Source: Aphis gossypii
Taxonomy: Eukaryota > Arthropoda > Insecta > Hemiptera > Aphididae
Assembly (NCBI RefSeq): GCF_020184175.1
Contig: NC_065531.1
Location: forward strand, 4,361,213-4,425,212
Direction: 5' to 3'
DNA length: 64,000 nucleotides
Positions within the stretch are counted from its first letter, which is position 1. Each line of letters opens with the position of its first letter. Positions 11,285-24,880 of the stretch are shown here, piece after piece. A program made the translations under genes and the position numbers. Below the pieces are notes generated by a model that had not been told where the DNA came from, did no database searches, and saw only the letters and a list, made by a program, of their open reading frames with translations.

Positions 11285-13690
11285 GAATCTGGAAATCGGA
11301 AATATCTTTGGGTACATGGAACTTTTGCACATTATTCAATACTGGAGAGAAGCATACTATAACGTGAAAAATAGTTAGGTATAGACCATAGACTCAAAAT
11401 CGTGTATATTTAAGAAATTAGGTAACAGGATCCCTAAAAATAAATTATCCTACTATTTTCCATGGAAAGTGTGATGATCAACAACAATTCAGCACTGGTT
11501 TTACAGTCCACAAGTCTCCAGTACTAGCTATAATAGAATTCAAATCAATCAATCCAAAAATGCCAATGTTAACAATAAAATCACATTGATTTAATATTAA
11601 ATTAATTAGTGTTCATGTTCCTACGGAAGTAAAACTCTTGGATAAAAAAAGACAGCTTCTAAAGTGAATTAAAAAACGTATTAGATAGAATACGTAACAC
11701 TGGAGTATTTTTAATTTTAAGATATCTAAATGCAAAGATTAGAAAAGAAATAATATTTAAACCAACCATTGGCTACCATAGTTTGCATGAAATAATCAAT
11801 AATAACGGCTTTAGCGTAATAGACTTAGTAATAAGTAGATGCTAAATAACTAAAAGTACAATGTTTTCCCATAAAGAAATCCATAAAAGAACACAAAAGT
11901 CACTGAATGGAAAGTTTACAAATCAAATTTATAATGTATTGGTCAACAAAAAAATTTCATAACAGACGTTAAACTATATGAGAGTCAGACTATGAGTGGT
12001 TAGGGTGAAAATTTAAGTTAAACTTAAGAAGAGGGTTATCATAAAACTAACAATAGTTAGCAGATATGACACCATCAATTTCAAGAATAAAGAACAGGAT
12101 TAGGTTAATTAGGTTAGGTAAATTTATAAACGCAGTAGAGATATGAATATAGATAGTACAAGTTCTATAAACATACTATGGAGAAGATACAAGATGCAAT
12201 AAAAGAAACGTCAATTGCGGTCCTAGGTAAAATAAGGAATGCAAAATCTTGGTTTATCGGAAAGTCTTAGAGCACTAAACCAATAAAAGAAATTCAGAAA
12301 TCTATACCTCTAATAAAATAAAATATAAAAAAGTAGAAATGAAGCGAAGGATTCAAATGGCTATTACGCGGGACCGTGTCAAAGGTATATTTTGAATAGT
12401 TCCTCAACTGTAACGACCTTATAAACACCTTTAGATGGATAAGTATAGAACCTAACCCAAATGTATATGAAGCACTTTCGAAACAAAAAGTTTAGGTATA
12501 AATAAGGTGACTGAAGAACAATGAATTAACAGGAGAGGACGATATGCTAGGTGAAATTATGAAAATTTTACATAAAAACCAAGAACGAATAATGTACAGA
12601 TTAATCATTAATAGCCTATATCAGGAAAAAAGAAGAAATACCGGAAGATGGAATGTTACAGTTATATGCCCAATTCATTGAAAAAGATAGATAATCCACA
12701 AATATGTAATAATTATAGAGCAATAGTCTTGCTGAAAGTGGCCCACAAAGTATTTTCATATTATACATTGCAGAGGATTAAGTCAATAGCTGATTCTAGG
12801 AGATTCAAGGAGACTACCAAGATGGTATCAGATCTAACAGGTCAATAACGAATCAAATCTTCAACGTAAGACAGGTCTTAGAACAATTTCGGGAATTCAA
12901 TAAAAGAGTATGTGTACTATTTGTTATTTCAAAAAAGCCCACAGTTCTGTTCCAAAAAGGCCTTTTTGACATATGGAAAAAGTTCTATTATACTAGCAAA
13001 CTAATAAATTTAATTGAGGCCAAACTGTAAAAACCAAAATTATGATAAAGATAGCATTTGAAATGTGCCTAAGACAATATTGTTTATCTTAATATTAAAG
13101 AAGATAGTTAAAAATACAAATATTAACAAAGAAAAAGTATTGAGAAACTCGCTTATAAATATCGCAGCTTATACATTTATAAATAATATGAGATGCTAAA
13201 AAATCAATAGAAAGAATGTGCAAGAAACTCGTGACGATGGCAGGGAAGGTATGACTAGTTATAAACAATCAAAAAATGAAGTACATGATGATAAATCACC
13301 AGGGCAGATAATATCAACTAGGAAAATTTATGAATTTTGAGTGGCTTATAATTAAGAGTTACTCATTTTAAGTACATAGTACACCTACTAACATAGGACA
13401 ATGACCTTAAAATGAAAATAAGTTGTACTAGAAGTATAGACTACAAAAAGTCAATAAATGTTTTTTTGGTCTTGGAAAAAACTGTGTGATGAACATAACA
13501 CTGATACGAACTATAGTGACATATGACTCAGAAACATGGCCACTTAGGAAAGCAGAAGAAACAAGACTGAAAGTATTTAAGAGGAGAATTCTACGGAAAA
13601 TTTATGACCTTTGCGTTGAAACTCACACAAGAGAATGGAGGACAGACATACTCGTAATCATGAACTTGAAGAATTATTCCAAAGGCTGAA
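11285..13690 (+). pseudogene. RTE-like non-LTR retrotransposon relic
   Basis: Plus-strand remnants of one ORF broken by many stops and shifts. Near 11300 there is an endonuclease start resembling the GTWNVR box (here LGTWNF-like). At 12648-12848 a reverse-transcriptase start region reads NYRAIVLLKVAHKVF. At 13486-13689 the C-terminal part reads TYDSETWPLRKAEETRLKVF followed by RRILRKIYD, characteristic of RTE/BovB-like elements in insects. It separates the microexons at 10990 and 14091, so it inserted into an intron. A similar relic lies on the other strand at 24.9-27.3 kb. Confidence 0.75.
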
Positions 13691-14090
13691 TATCACAAAT
13701 TAAATTTAAAAGGCGGTAGAAGTGAGCAGGATACGATTGGTGGAGAATAGAGTCAAAGTCAGAATAAAAATTAAGAAGAATCCAGTTGGTAAGAGACCAC
13801 TGAGAGGTCACGATTACATTAGAAAGACGGTGGAAGATATTGGTAGATAGAGAGAACTTTGTTTGCCTCAATGACCAAACACCATTAAAAAAGAAAATCA
13901 TATTGCATAATCATTTGAATATTTTGTATGTAAAAATAAACGTTCTTTTATTTTTTCATTATTAAAATTACATTTTCTTGACATTTTCCTTTTATTACAT
14001 AGCATTTTTTAAACCAATTCATTAAATTTTAAATGATTTAAAAGTATAGTTAAATTTAATTTAATATAATATATGATTTTAGGTACTTAC

Positions 14091-14135
14091 GGCTTTTTAA
14101 ATAGTCAAATATTTCTTGGGGAAACTTCTCCAAGC
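14091..14135 (-). CDS. Microexon, 45-nt type (LEKFPQEIFDYLKS)
   Basis: Bounded by atttttcag and gtaagt. Encodes LEKFPQEIFDYLKS in phase 1-1, a strong match to the 45-nt class (L, F at 4, F at 9, LK at 12-13). Confidence 0.75.
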
Positions 14136-15706
14136 CTGAAAAATTCATAAAAATAGCAATACCATTTAATATTTTTCACATTCGTTTAAAAAATAAATTT
14201 CCATTTTTTGTAAAATACAACAATTTTCATTGTAAAATACAGTTAGATAATAGTGGTTAGGTTAACCTAACTTATTTACTAATATCAAAAAGTACCTGGA
14301 GACAACCAACTTTACAATATTTTAAAAAATTTTGATTAAGATTAAAATTTGTTCCGCTTGTAAAAAAGAAGGAATAGATATTCTTGATATTAAAACATTA
14401 ACTTTCAATAAAAATTTTAAAAAAATAATAGGTTTAATTAACCATTTGAAATATATTTAAAATTTTAATTTATTTTGTATAGGTTATTTAAGTAAATAAT
14501 ACATTTATTTATATTTTATAATGATAAATTAAATAACATAAAAGTTAACCTAGCCCTATTAAAAATTAAATAGAATTAAAATGGTTTTCATAAGTCTTTA
14601 AATTACATCTTGTATGATTTTTTTTCCTTTTTTATTTTCTATAAAGAATATGTACAGTACTATTATGCCAAGCAATAATAATAATAATAATAATAAATAA
14701 TATCATATGTTTCCAAGAAGTACATTATATAGGTATAAACTATAAAAGAAAACAAATAGTATCGTTCTATTGGTGGATACTTGTTGATTACTGTTTTAAA
14801 AATAATTAGTCACACATTAGTAACTTATACACTAAAAGAAAAATATATTTTATAACTTTTGTTTCTTAAGTTCTTACCTAAAGCTGGAAATATATTGCTT
14901 TTTCCTAGAAAAATATATAAATATTACTATAATATTATATATTTATGTATCTTATATTATGTGTATTCATTTTATATTTGTATATAAAGTATATTTAGAA
15001 TACCTATCACAGAAATCAGTGTATGTTACAAAAATGAAAATGTTCAGGAGACACGAATAACTGAATACATATCATTGAAATCAGTTATATATGTGCATGA
15101 CTATGTGTATGTAGGTACACCAATTTTCAGAGTACTAAGTATACTCTTACCATAAGAGTTAGCATAATAAACTGCATAATAAAAGTATGTCTTATTCATA
15201 CAATATAAAGTGCAATGTGTTGGGAACACTGAGTTTTATCAATTTATGTAATTAAATGGTTTTTGAAAATATTATAACATACACCGATATGGCGATATCT
15301 GTGATTATGAATGTTTTTAGTATCGAAATATAGATTAGCTTCCATTTCGCCGCCATTTCATTTTGTGCTTCTGAGCATAACATGACATGGCACCCATTTT
15401 CAATAAATTATTTTTTTGTATATCATAGTAGTGGTGGCTAATTTTTTTCAGCTTAGCCTATAAAATAAATGCATTTTTATGTTTAATTTTCTCATTGACA
15501 ATTAAATTTGCAGTTATTTTTTAGCAATTTTAACATGATTTATACCTTTTTAACTGTAGGAATACCATACAATAAAAAAACACTAATTTATAATTTAAAT
15601 ATTGTATACCTAGATATTTTATATAGGTATATTTTATACCTAGATAGATTAGAATCTAATATAATACAAATGATAATGAATAATATACAATTATATAGTA
15701 TGCAAT
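14136..15706. other. Intron stretch with an (AAT)n microsatellite
   Basis: AT-rich; an (AAT)n run lies at about 14671-14698. Apart from the candidate 27-nt exon at 14878 no coding feature is supported. An aaggttaggttaacc-like word near 14258 is one to two telomere-like units only. Confidence 0.45.
14878..14904 (-). CDS. Possible 27-nt microexon (KSNIFPAL)
   Basis: Bounded by atttttctag and gtaagaac on the minus strand. The phase 1-1 reading is KSNIFPAL. Both splice sites look good and the phase fits, but the exon is too short to judge by peptide alone. Confidence 0.35.
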   Translation of the reverse strand, partial: EKAIYFQL

Positions 15707-16089
15707 CATAGGCGCAAATAGAGGGGGGCTTTAGGAGGTATTAGAACCCCCAATTTTACAAATATACCCTCAAATAATGTTCTTGTTTATGTATCAAAAA
15801 CTTTTTTTTTTTAAAAAACGTCTTGTCACCAGACATTTGGCTATTAAAGAATATTTCTGTAATGAAATATAAATGAAAACAATATAACTCGACAGTTGAC
15901 AATATTCACATTTTGTCGAGTTCAAATCTATTTGAAAAAGATAGGTGAATAAATCTTATATAAACTTAAAATTTTGTACCTGTATATTTTAATACTTATT
16001 GTATTCATTTGTATACAAATTTTTGCTCAATAAACCTATTAAATACAGAGCTTAAGCACCCTCAGTTTTTTAATGAAATTACGCCTATG
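15707..16089. mobile_element. MITE with 8-bp target duplication (CATAGGCG ends)
   Basis: Ends CATAGGCGCAAAT and ATTACGCCTATG are inverted repeats. They are flanked by a perfect 8-bp duplication, TATGCAAT, at 15699-15706 and 16090-16097. No coding sequence. An 8-bp duplication fits hAT- or P-type elements. Confidence 0.85.
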
Positions 16090-16940
16090 TATGCAATATT
16101 AGCTGATCCCACGGCGATGTCCTCGACAAAGTAAATAATGCTGTTAGATTAACTCTGTCTTAAAATTACAATACAAATATTATGATTATTATAAAATATG
16201 TAGGTATGCTGTATGCTGTTTTAAAAAAAAATCTGACCAAAAAAATTATTTTTTGTTTTCACTCTTTTTAATACCGTTAGGGCATGCATTTTGGAAAATA
16301 CTTCCACGTCTTCTACATCATAAAACAAAACTATAGACCAAATTTAATCCTCATAGCAAGTTATTTTATATATAATACAATAATTATAATAGTACAGTAG
16401 TAGGTATAATAATATTTATTGTTTATTTTAAAAATTTTTTCTTGATTAAATATCAGCAAAATTATCTATAATGTTTTCATATTTAATTTGTGTTTTTAAT
16501 GTCTGTTTCAAACATTTAATATTGCGAGTGCGTTTAGTCTCTCTTAAGATATTGTTGACCTTAAATATGTTTTTATACGGCGTTGAGTTGAAAATGATCG
16601 TTTATACGTTACCGTTAATATAGCAATGACTATGAAGACCATGTAATTACACTAAGTCGTCTTAATTTTACTTAGTTAATAACATTAATTTTTCTTCATT
16701 TAAAGTGAAAAAATATAGGTAGAAAAAAATTAAGATATATATGAATTAAAAAAAATAATATTAAAATGTATAATCAGTTTTTAAATAAATCTTCCTTTTT
16801 ACAAAGAAAAAATTAATTTTTTGCTTATTTTATCTGATGCCACCTTTTAAGTGTGCCGTCCCCGAGCAATTTCCCACCGGTGAACCGGTCTCCCTCCTTT
16901 TGAAACCGGCCATGATGTTCCTACTTAATATGGTTTAGAC

Positions 16941-17146
16941 CAGCGGTTCCCAAACTTTTTTAGTTTACGCTAAACTAAAAATAAAAAAAATGAATTGTGC
17001 CTCCCATGAATAAATAAATAACAAATTTACAGTATTTAAATATACAAATATTTTTATTGTTTTAACAAAATAACACGGCTCGCGCCTCCCTGGTCGAGTG
17101 ATTACGCCTCCAAAAAGAGGCACGTCTCATAGTTTGAGAACTGCTG
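16941..17146. mobile_element. hAT-like MITE with perfect 8-bp target duplication
   Basis: Begins CAGCGGTTCCCAAACTTTTT and ends AGTTTGAGAACTGCTG. Flanked by GTTTAGAC at 16933-16940 and 17147-17154. The terminal sequence resembles the MITE at 1248-1566, suggesting related families. It lies 44 bp from the exon at 17191. Confidence 0.9.
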
Positions 17147-17190
17147 GTTTAGACTTGAAGAGTTTCAGTTTTATAAAACTTTTAAATTAC

Positions 17191-17247
17191 CTAAAAAGTC
17201 CATAGTTTTGTTGAATTGTTTATATTCTACCCAAGGAATCGGATAAT
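17191..17247 (-). CDS. Microexon, 57-nt type (YPIPWVEYKQFNKTMDFL)
   Basis: Bounded by tttctgcag and gtaattt. Encodes YPIPWVEYKQFNKTMDFL in phase 1-1, with the YP start, aromatic pair and K.M of the 57-nt class. Confidence 0.75.
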
Positions 17248-17895
17248 CTGCAGAAAGATACACAATTGTTATTAATAGTTTTCATACCATTTTAGGTACT
17301 AAAAATGATCTGATTTTGAATAATATTTAAACATTTTTATTGATAAGAGATATTCAACAATTAATAAAGCAAATGTTAGAAGATACTCTCACAAATGTAA
17401 TATATACCTTCAATGATCTATATATAGGTAGTTGGATAATAGATTAACTATAGGATGGCGCTGCTGACGTCAACTTACACAAAATAGGACAATAAAAATA
17501 AAAGAATAACACAATAAAATACAATATACAATACACACAAAACTCTCCAATCACCATATGAGAGATATTTGAATGGTATTACTAATGGACTGTCATAATG
17601 GAATCAGGAATAAAAGCAAAGTAAAAATTGATTGAAGTAAAAGTCGATTTGAATTTATCAGTTGATTCTAGATCTAGACCGCTTATAATGATCTGGGTAC
17701 AAATACCATTTGAAACAAATCAATAAATGATATGGACCAAGGGAAGTAATACCTAAATAACTCTACCTGCACAATTGGTTCAATAAATAAATTATATATA
17801 AGATTGTATTATGATATTAAATTGTATAGTATATTAGTAAAATATTATATTACATTATGCTTTGAATAAGTGATATTAAAATTAAAATTACTTAC

Positions 17896-17940
17896 AAATT
17901 TGGTACAAAATAAAAGATTCTCGTTGCATTGGAATAAGCA
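17896..17940 (-). CDS. Microexon, 45-nt type (LIPMQRESFILYQI)
   Basis: Bounded by attatttag and gtaagt. Encodes LIPMQRESFILYQI in phase 1-1, with L, M at 4, F at 9 and Y at 12 as in its class. Confidence 0.74.
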
Positions 17941-18162
17941 CTAAATAATAATTTAATACCATAGGTACTATTAAAATATTTTAGGATTAAATAAAATAAA
18001 TAATTTTAATTGGATATTTGTTTATAAAAATATGAATTTCAACGAATAACTTTCTTACATTTTTATGTGCGCTCGTCATTAGTAATTAGTATTAATGCAA
18101 AAGTTATGTAGCACAACAAAACTATTATGATATTTCATTTTAGATATTTATATAATTATGAG

Positions 18163-18304
18163 CATAAGCGTGCAAACGGGGAGGCAGGGGAGGCGGCTGC
18201 TCCAATATTTTATATTATACCTACAAATCGAGGGGAGGATTAGAGTCTGGACCTTTTTAGCTTGGTATTGCCTCCCCTGCCAAGAAGACATACCCACGTT
18301 TATA
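18163..18304. mobile_element. Short MITE with 8-bp target duplication
   Basis: Ends CATAAGCGTG and CACGTTTATA are imperfect inverted repeats, flanked by ATTATGAG at 18155-18162 and 18305-18312. The body carries a second inverted pair, GGGGAGGCA near the left and TGCCTCCCC near the right. 142 bp, non-coding. Confidence 0.75.
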
Positions 18305-18462
18305 ATTATGAGTCGTAGATTATAGATGATTAAATAAAAACATTTAAAGAATAATTATTGAAACTAAAAGTATATAATACCTATTAATAATATCATGAAC
18401 ATAATACATACCTATACCCATATTGTTTGTGTTTAAATTATAATACAATTATTAAAACTCAC

Positions 18463-18519
18463 ATTTTTCCTCCATTCTCTTTGTATATTCATCATACGTT
18501 TCACCAAATATCGGAAACA
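18463..18519 (-). CDS. Microexon, 57-nt type (FPIFGETYDEYTKRMEEK)
   Basis: Bounded by gtttctag and gtgagt. Encodes FPIFGETYDEYTKRMEEK in phase 1-1; this is the best example of the 57-nt motif. The intron upstream of it in transcript order (18520-45023) contains the telomeric retrotransposon array. Confidence 0.82.
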
Positions 18520-18973
18520 CTAGAAACATGAAAGTATTTATTGGTTATTACTTACAGTTGTTAAGTTTAAAAAGCAATATTGTACTTGCATTTCATGCAC
18601 AAGCCTATGAGAAAACTCAAAATTAAATTACAAAAAAAAAATAATTTAATAAATAACCATTTTTTTTATATCAATTATCATTATTAACTTTTTAAAGAAT
18701 GGATATATAATCAAATTATACTAATAATATGTATACATCAGCAGAATATGTAAAATATAGATTTCTAAAAAATTGGTCTATCAATTCACAGTCGATAAAA
18801 CCATAGCTGTTATCATTTTGTCATCAAAACAAAAATATGTTATCTAAAATTTATTATTATTTATCATATATTATTGTCAAACTCAATGTATTATTATGTT
18901 ATTTAGTTTTTAATTATAATATAATCTTTCATTTTGTACTAAATGAAAATTATATTTAATCAAATATAAAAAC

Positions 18974-19015
18974 CTAGTCCGTTTAATTTCAGAATCTCTC
19001 CACTTGAGTAAAATT
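18974..19015 (-). CDS. Possible 42-nt microexon (FYSSGEILKLNGL)
   Basis: Acceptor aagtacag and phase 1-1 reading FYSSGEILKLNGL are compatible with the model, but the donor gttttta is poor. May be a decayed exon or chance. Not counted in the main model. Confidence 0.25.
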
Positions 19016-19839
19016 CTGTACTTTAATTTTTCTCCATTAAATATAGGTAATTATTTTCAAAATAATAGTTAACAATTTTTTTAACACGCATAGTTATTTA
19101 ATTGATTACCTTTATTTTTCCACAATATAATCAATCATTTGTTTTTAACCCCTTGTTGTTAAATATTTTTAAAAATATTAAAAGAAATAGTTTCTCCTTC
19201 AATATAAATGTAATAAGCTATACTATAATCTATAGTCTAAAAATATTCAAAATATCAAAATATTTATGATATTAATTAGTGTAATACATTTTTAATTTTT
19301 ATAAAAAATAATAAACATAAAAATCACATTAAAAATAATATAAATAAGTTAACATATTTTTGTTTGCACATTATAGATTACAAAATTATTATAGAGCCAC
19401 TTTATCAAAAACATTTTTAAAACCCTTATTTACTATAGTTAAAATAATGCTTCAATTTCAAACTTTGGTAGTAGTTTCCGATAGCAAAATGAATATTTTT
19501 GGTACATTAGAGATGGTCAAAAGTAAGAATTATCAAACAGTTTTCAAAAAAACTCGAGAAAAACAAAATAAAGAGACGGAAAAACGGTAATTTTTACGCA
19601 AAACTAGTTTTCGACAAAATCGATTTTTTTAATATTTATTTATTTTTATTTTAAACGCCATATGGCTTTTATAATATGATACATATTAATAAAGTATACC
19701 TACATAATAACATATATATATAACAATTATTATTATACATTGTATCTATAAATTTAATTATACAATATTACATTAGTAGGCTTCAGAAAGTTAACTATAA
19801 TAGAAACAAAAATCTAAATTAGAAATAATTTTAACTTGT
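19016..19839. other. AT-rich intron stretch, nothing recognised
   Basis: A plus-strand open frame at 19360-19590 shows no known motif and no splice context; it is probably chance. Confidence 0.4.
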
Positions 19840-22800
19840 TTAACTATTAACTAAATACATAGCTCTCCTCCTTAGAGGGTCATCATCAAAACAATTTCTT
19901 GTCACTGGAACAAGGTAATAAGCGTCTCGTGAACGAGCTGTTTTTGAAATGCGAAAACCTAAACCTATTCTAGCTAAAAAGCAAGGGGAGTAAATTACCC
20001 CAAAAACTAAATCATTTAAATGTTTAATGTCATTCATATTTCTCCTTTCACTCATAGTGCATAAATTTAGCGCTGTTAAGATGGATTTATAGTCATGAAG
20101 TTTGTGAATAATGCCAATAGATCGAGAAACCATATTCAAGAAGCGATGCTGAACACATTCGGTTTCAATTATATCTCATTTAGTCCTTAGTGACGATAAA
20201 ACAGAGCTATACTCTACAATTGATCTTACAAGAGAAGTAATAATAATAGACATCTTTACAGACATGACAGACTCCTCATGTCGTCTTATAAACCCTAAAG
20301 ATCGCAATGCTTTGCCTAGTCAAAATGAGGTGTAAAAGATAACGTTAGAGTAAAAAAAAACCTAAATCTTCAACTTGGTTTATACGTTTTAGCATCACGT
20401 TATTAATAAAATAATCATACTGAATAATAATCATATTATATAATCTCGAAAAAAATATAACTTTATATTTATGGATTGCCAACTTCAACCCAACTGTACT
20501 ACACCAATGAAGTAACTTATTCAACTGTTTTTGTAATAAAATAGCATCGTTCTCAGATTGAACACAGTTAAAAAATTTCATATCATCTGCAAAAAGTATC
20601 TATTTACTATCTATAGATTTACATAAAGAGTTTATTAGAAAGTTAAAAAAAGTGATGACAAGTGTCCACATAATATTCTGAGGATTTTTGATTAAATAAG
20701 GATACAAACTGTAGTCGACCAGTTATATAGGATTTTAACCAGGAGAACAGAGGTTTACCTACACCTAAAATATCCAGAATATTATACAACATTATGTAAA
20801 TTATTCAGTCAAAAGCTTTAGAAATATCGGCAAATACAGAATGTGGAAAAAGTCTGTGTTATGTTGACACACACTACTGTACGTCTACACAACAATTACA
20901 ACACATTAACCATTCCTCAAGGCTAATCATTCGTACTGAAAATATAACCATCTGCCATTGTTATCAGTGCACTTTTTCTTCATATTCGTTGAGCGTTGGG
21001 CGTCGAAAACAAAAACCGACGGGACTAACTTTTACAACACCCTGTATAACATAAAATCGAATCATAATCTTGAAGCTATCTCTGATAAATGAAGAAAATT
21101 CTAATGCTCTAGTAGTTGTGGAACGACCGCTAAAAAACTTATGTTGATTTGTTAATAAAACTAATTTAAATCAACGTTCAATACATTTATAAACAATCTT
21201 TTCAAATAATTCACCATTCAGAGGTAAACCAGAAACTAGACGATAATTAATTACGGAACCTGGGTCTAGTGATTTATAAATAGGTGAAACCTGACTAGTT
21301 TTCCATACTAATGGAAATATACCTTTGATTAATGAAAAATGAAACAAGAACAGTAATAGAGATTTTAACTGTGCCCTGATACCAAATAAAAATTGAGCTG
21401 ATATTCCATCAGGTCCACGACTCTTAGTTGTTCTAAGGGATAATAAATTTTCGTCTACATCATTTAGTGCAATAATAAGTTTAGATGGAAAAAATGAAAA
21501 TGATTTGATTCCAAGATTTTCCGGTGATTAAACGGATTTAAAAATACGTGCAAATAGATTTATAATACCTACATCTGATGTAATAATATCACCATAATGG
21601 ATAATGCTTGGGATACCTGATGTATTTCGACGGTTATTAATAAATGACCAAAATATATGTGGATCACTCTAGAGAGAAGTATTTATCATACTTAGATATA
21701 GGACGTATAAGCCAGCTTTTACTCAGTTTTGAATTGAGCACGTAACAAAGAAAATTTATATCGATAGTTTATAGTACCAGACTGTTATAGTTATTTGTGT
21801 GAAATTTTTTTTTACCAACAATTAATTTTTTCAATTTGGATGTTGCCCATATAGAGAAAGTTGAGCGACGAAATAAGTGATCCGGTATATATTGTTCAAT
21901 TAGCGTTATTAAAATTTCTTACAGACGACTAGCTGCGAATTCAATTCCAAGTTTGTTTAATTCATTTTCTCAATTAATGGTACTCAGAATGTTATTAATC
22001 GAGTTAAAATGTACACAGTTAAAATTACAGAATGAATGTTGATCATTCAGTTGGGGTGGAATCTCGGGCATTGAGTATGTAATACTTAATGGAGGATGAT
22101 ACTTATCTGTTATAACTTATGAATCTAATGATGTATCAATGAACGACTAGTCTATTTCAGATGTGAATAAAAGATCTAAAAGTGAACCAACCTGGTTTCA
22201 AATGGAATTATTTTGAGAGAAGTTTAAGAAATGATATCTATCACTTAATGTCTTCACTTTATCATTAATAATACCCGATAATTTCAGTCACAAAAAACTA
22301 TTAGGCTAATTTGCATTTGGTAAATTGAAGTCACCACAGATAATTCCCATATAACACTAATAAGACTGTCACAATTCATCAACGGTTTCAGCATGTGACG
22401 TGTAAATCTCGATTGAGGCTGATAATGGTATATGTCCTTTTAATAATATATGTTTCTTAGATATACATAGGTTAATAAATAGCTGTTCAACTGACTGTTA
22501 AGTGTAGCACAACATAATAAATAGGGGCGTAATGTCTATATTGCCGATATCAAGACCCCACCACCAAGTACTGGAACATACATTTCTATCCTCTACAGCT
22601 CTGAATATTGTAAATCCAGTAAAACCTAATTCTGCATTCACAATGGCTGAGGAGAGCCAAGTCTTAGTTAGTGTAAATATATCATAATTAAGTATAAGTA
22701 AAATTATAAAATACGTCATGTATTTTGTCCGGATTCCACGAACATTCTAATACAATATTTTTAGATAAAACTTATAGTAGGTAATGTGCATTGTGGGTTG

Positions 22801-23490
22801 CAAGATAAATTTTTTTATTATTATTTAGAAAATTATGTAATTTTACATTATTTACAGAAATATTGTAATTAGAATGCTTTTTAATAAAATCAATAAATCC
22901 TATAAGAAAATTATCAAACGATACGTGGGCATTAATACAGTTTATACAATTTGAAAAAAAGAAACATGCAATTAGAATTATGTAAATCTATGGCCTCGAT
23001 CCCAACCAATGACTCCGTTTTTTGAGTGTAGCTTTGTAACTGTACCTTTAACATAAGATATCACTAAATTTGATTCGCCTGATTTATTTCGATTCTCAAG
23101 TTCAGTATGAGCAGTACAAAGTAGCTTCCGTTCCAACGTAGTCTTGTCTCGAATTATTCGAAAGCCATCACGGATACTACTCCCGATTCTAACTGCCTGT
23201 CTGAATTTGGTTATAAGCTGAGCTGCATTTTCCTTAGACTTACCTACAAATAATTTTTATTGGTCTAGGTTTCCTGGCCATAATTGTTTCAAGACGAATT
23301 TATTTGGAATCAGTTGGTAAATCAATTTTAATAGGTGATAAAGCATTAGATAGCTTAGCACGATCATCAAAGTTTCTTTGATTAGTTGAAGACGAAGACA
23401 ACTCAGGTAAACCATATACTATAACATTAAATTCGGAAGAAGTTCTCTCAGAAATTTCGCGAATTACCTTTGATTCCAACTGAGCCACTC
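19840..23490 (-). pseudogene. Jockey/CR1-type non-LTR retrotransposon relic
   Basis: Minus-strand pieces in the right order. At 23488-23300 an ORF1-like fragment contains SEFNVIVYGLPE. At 22719-22498 an endonuclease piece contains NYDIFTLTKTWLSS. At about 21440-21190 the reverse transcriptase reads RGPDGISAQF, then IFPLVWKTSQVSPIYK, then an FEKI box. At 20581-20345 it reads LLHWCSTVGLKLAIHK, the region after the FADD box. At 20139-19840 there is a C-terminal fragment. Many stops and shifts separate these, so it is long dead. It sits in the large intron. Confidence 0.75.
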
Positions 23491-23823
23491 AAACTTAAAA
23501 CGCAGATAATTCATGACGATGTTCTTATTTTTAAGCTCAGAAATTTTTAATTTTTAAAGAGGTCAAACATATACGGAGTTCTTCAAATTGTACCGACTAC
23601 GAATTGTGTATTTCAAGAATAGCTTTCATAAGGTAACAATTAGAGAAAGTTGTATTAGTCCGCATATGCATGGTATTAGATGTACTACCGTTTACGGCAC
23701 TAAGAAGAATGGGGCCACTTTCCAATGGGCTACTTTTAGGTGGAATATTAGACTTAGGTGTCAGGCTCATAATAAGGCAAAGTAGGTATTGCTAAAATAG
23801 TATGACGTAAATTGCAGAACAAT

Positions 23824-23866
<43 letters not shown>

Positions 23867-24880
23867 GAAAAAAATGCCTTGAATGACTAGAATAGGCCAT
23901 GCAATTAAATATGTTACTGAGATTAATGACACGTGGCCTAAACATCGTTGGTTCTAAATTGAAGATAACGCTGTCCCGTATTAATACAGATATTTTTTTT
24001 TAATGACACAGATAGTTCAATGAAAATAAGCTAGGGTGACCTTGACACGTGCCGGATAACTATTATATCGAGATAATGTGTTGTGTGGCCCGATACATGA
24101 CGATAAGATATAAATTAAAATATCTTTAATTTAATGCGTTCGTGAAGATGTAAAAACAGCCCTTAATGAAAAATACTTTGAGCGATCAAACTCAACAACG
24201 ACACCTGATCATACTCACATTTTGTATACATACGTAGAATTTCAAAATGCAAAAAACATTTAACTATTTCTAAAGAAAAACACGAAAGAACACGGAGTAA
24301 TATTCTGAGTATTATTGTGGATCGTTATGTTATGGTCATAACTCGAAAACTAATAACTATAAATACTTAAAATTTTCACCAAATGTTTATATTAACGTTA
24401 TCTATACATGGTTAAATTTTAAATCATTTGAGCTATTTATAGACAACTGAAATTTTGGATTTTTCTAAGCATTTATTTTTGAAGTGTTGATAAAAAAATT
24501 TTTGGCAGCCCAAAAAAACTTGAAAATTTAATACAAAGTTTTTTATAAGTTTTTCTTATTGAAAATTAAAAAAAAAAAACCAAAAATCGTTAATCACAAT
24601 TTTTTTTATAAACATTTTAAGCTCACATTTTTACGCAATATGTCAAAATCACGATAATTTACAAGTAACTTTGTAGTCGAAAATTCATAAAAAATGTTGT
24701 ATTTATATTTAAGGTTAAAAAATTAAACTCTAAGATTTCCATAAATTTTCCTTCAAATAGCTATGGAAAACACTCGAGTCCCATTTCATTATAGGAAAAA
24801 TGTTATGAGCATTTGATTTTTAAATGTTTACGAAATCGCGTAACGATAACGATTTATCCTCAAACGATTTTAAATATTTG
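23491..24880. other. AT-rich intron stretch with (AAT)n microsatellite
   Basis: A run of about 12-13 ATA/AAT units lies at about 23826-23863. No exon or transposon end was recognised elsewhere; part of 24400-24880 may be the decayed 3' portion of the RTE-like relic to its right. Confidence 0.4.

Noticed and set aside
18545..18580. acttac suggesting a minus-strand donor
   Set aside because: The nearest AG gives a segment whose length is incompatible with phase 1-1.
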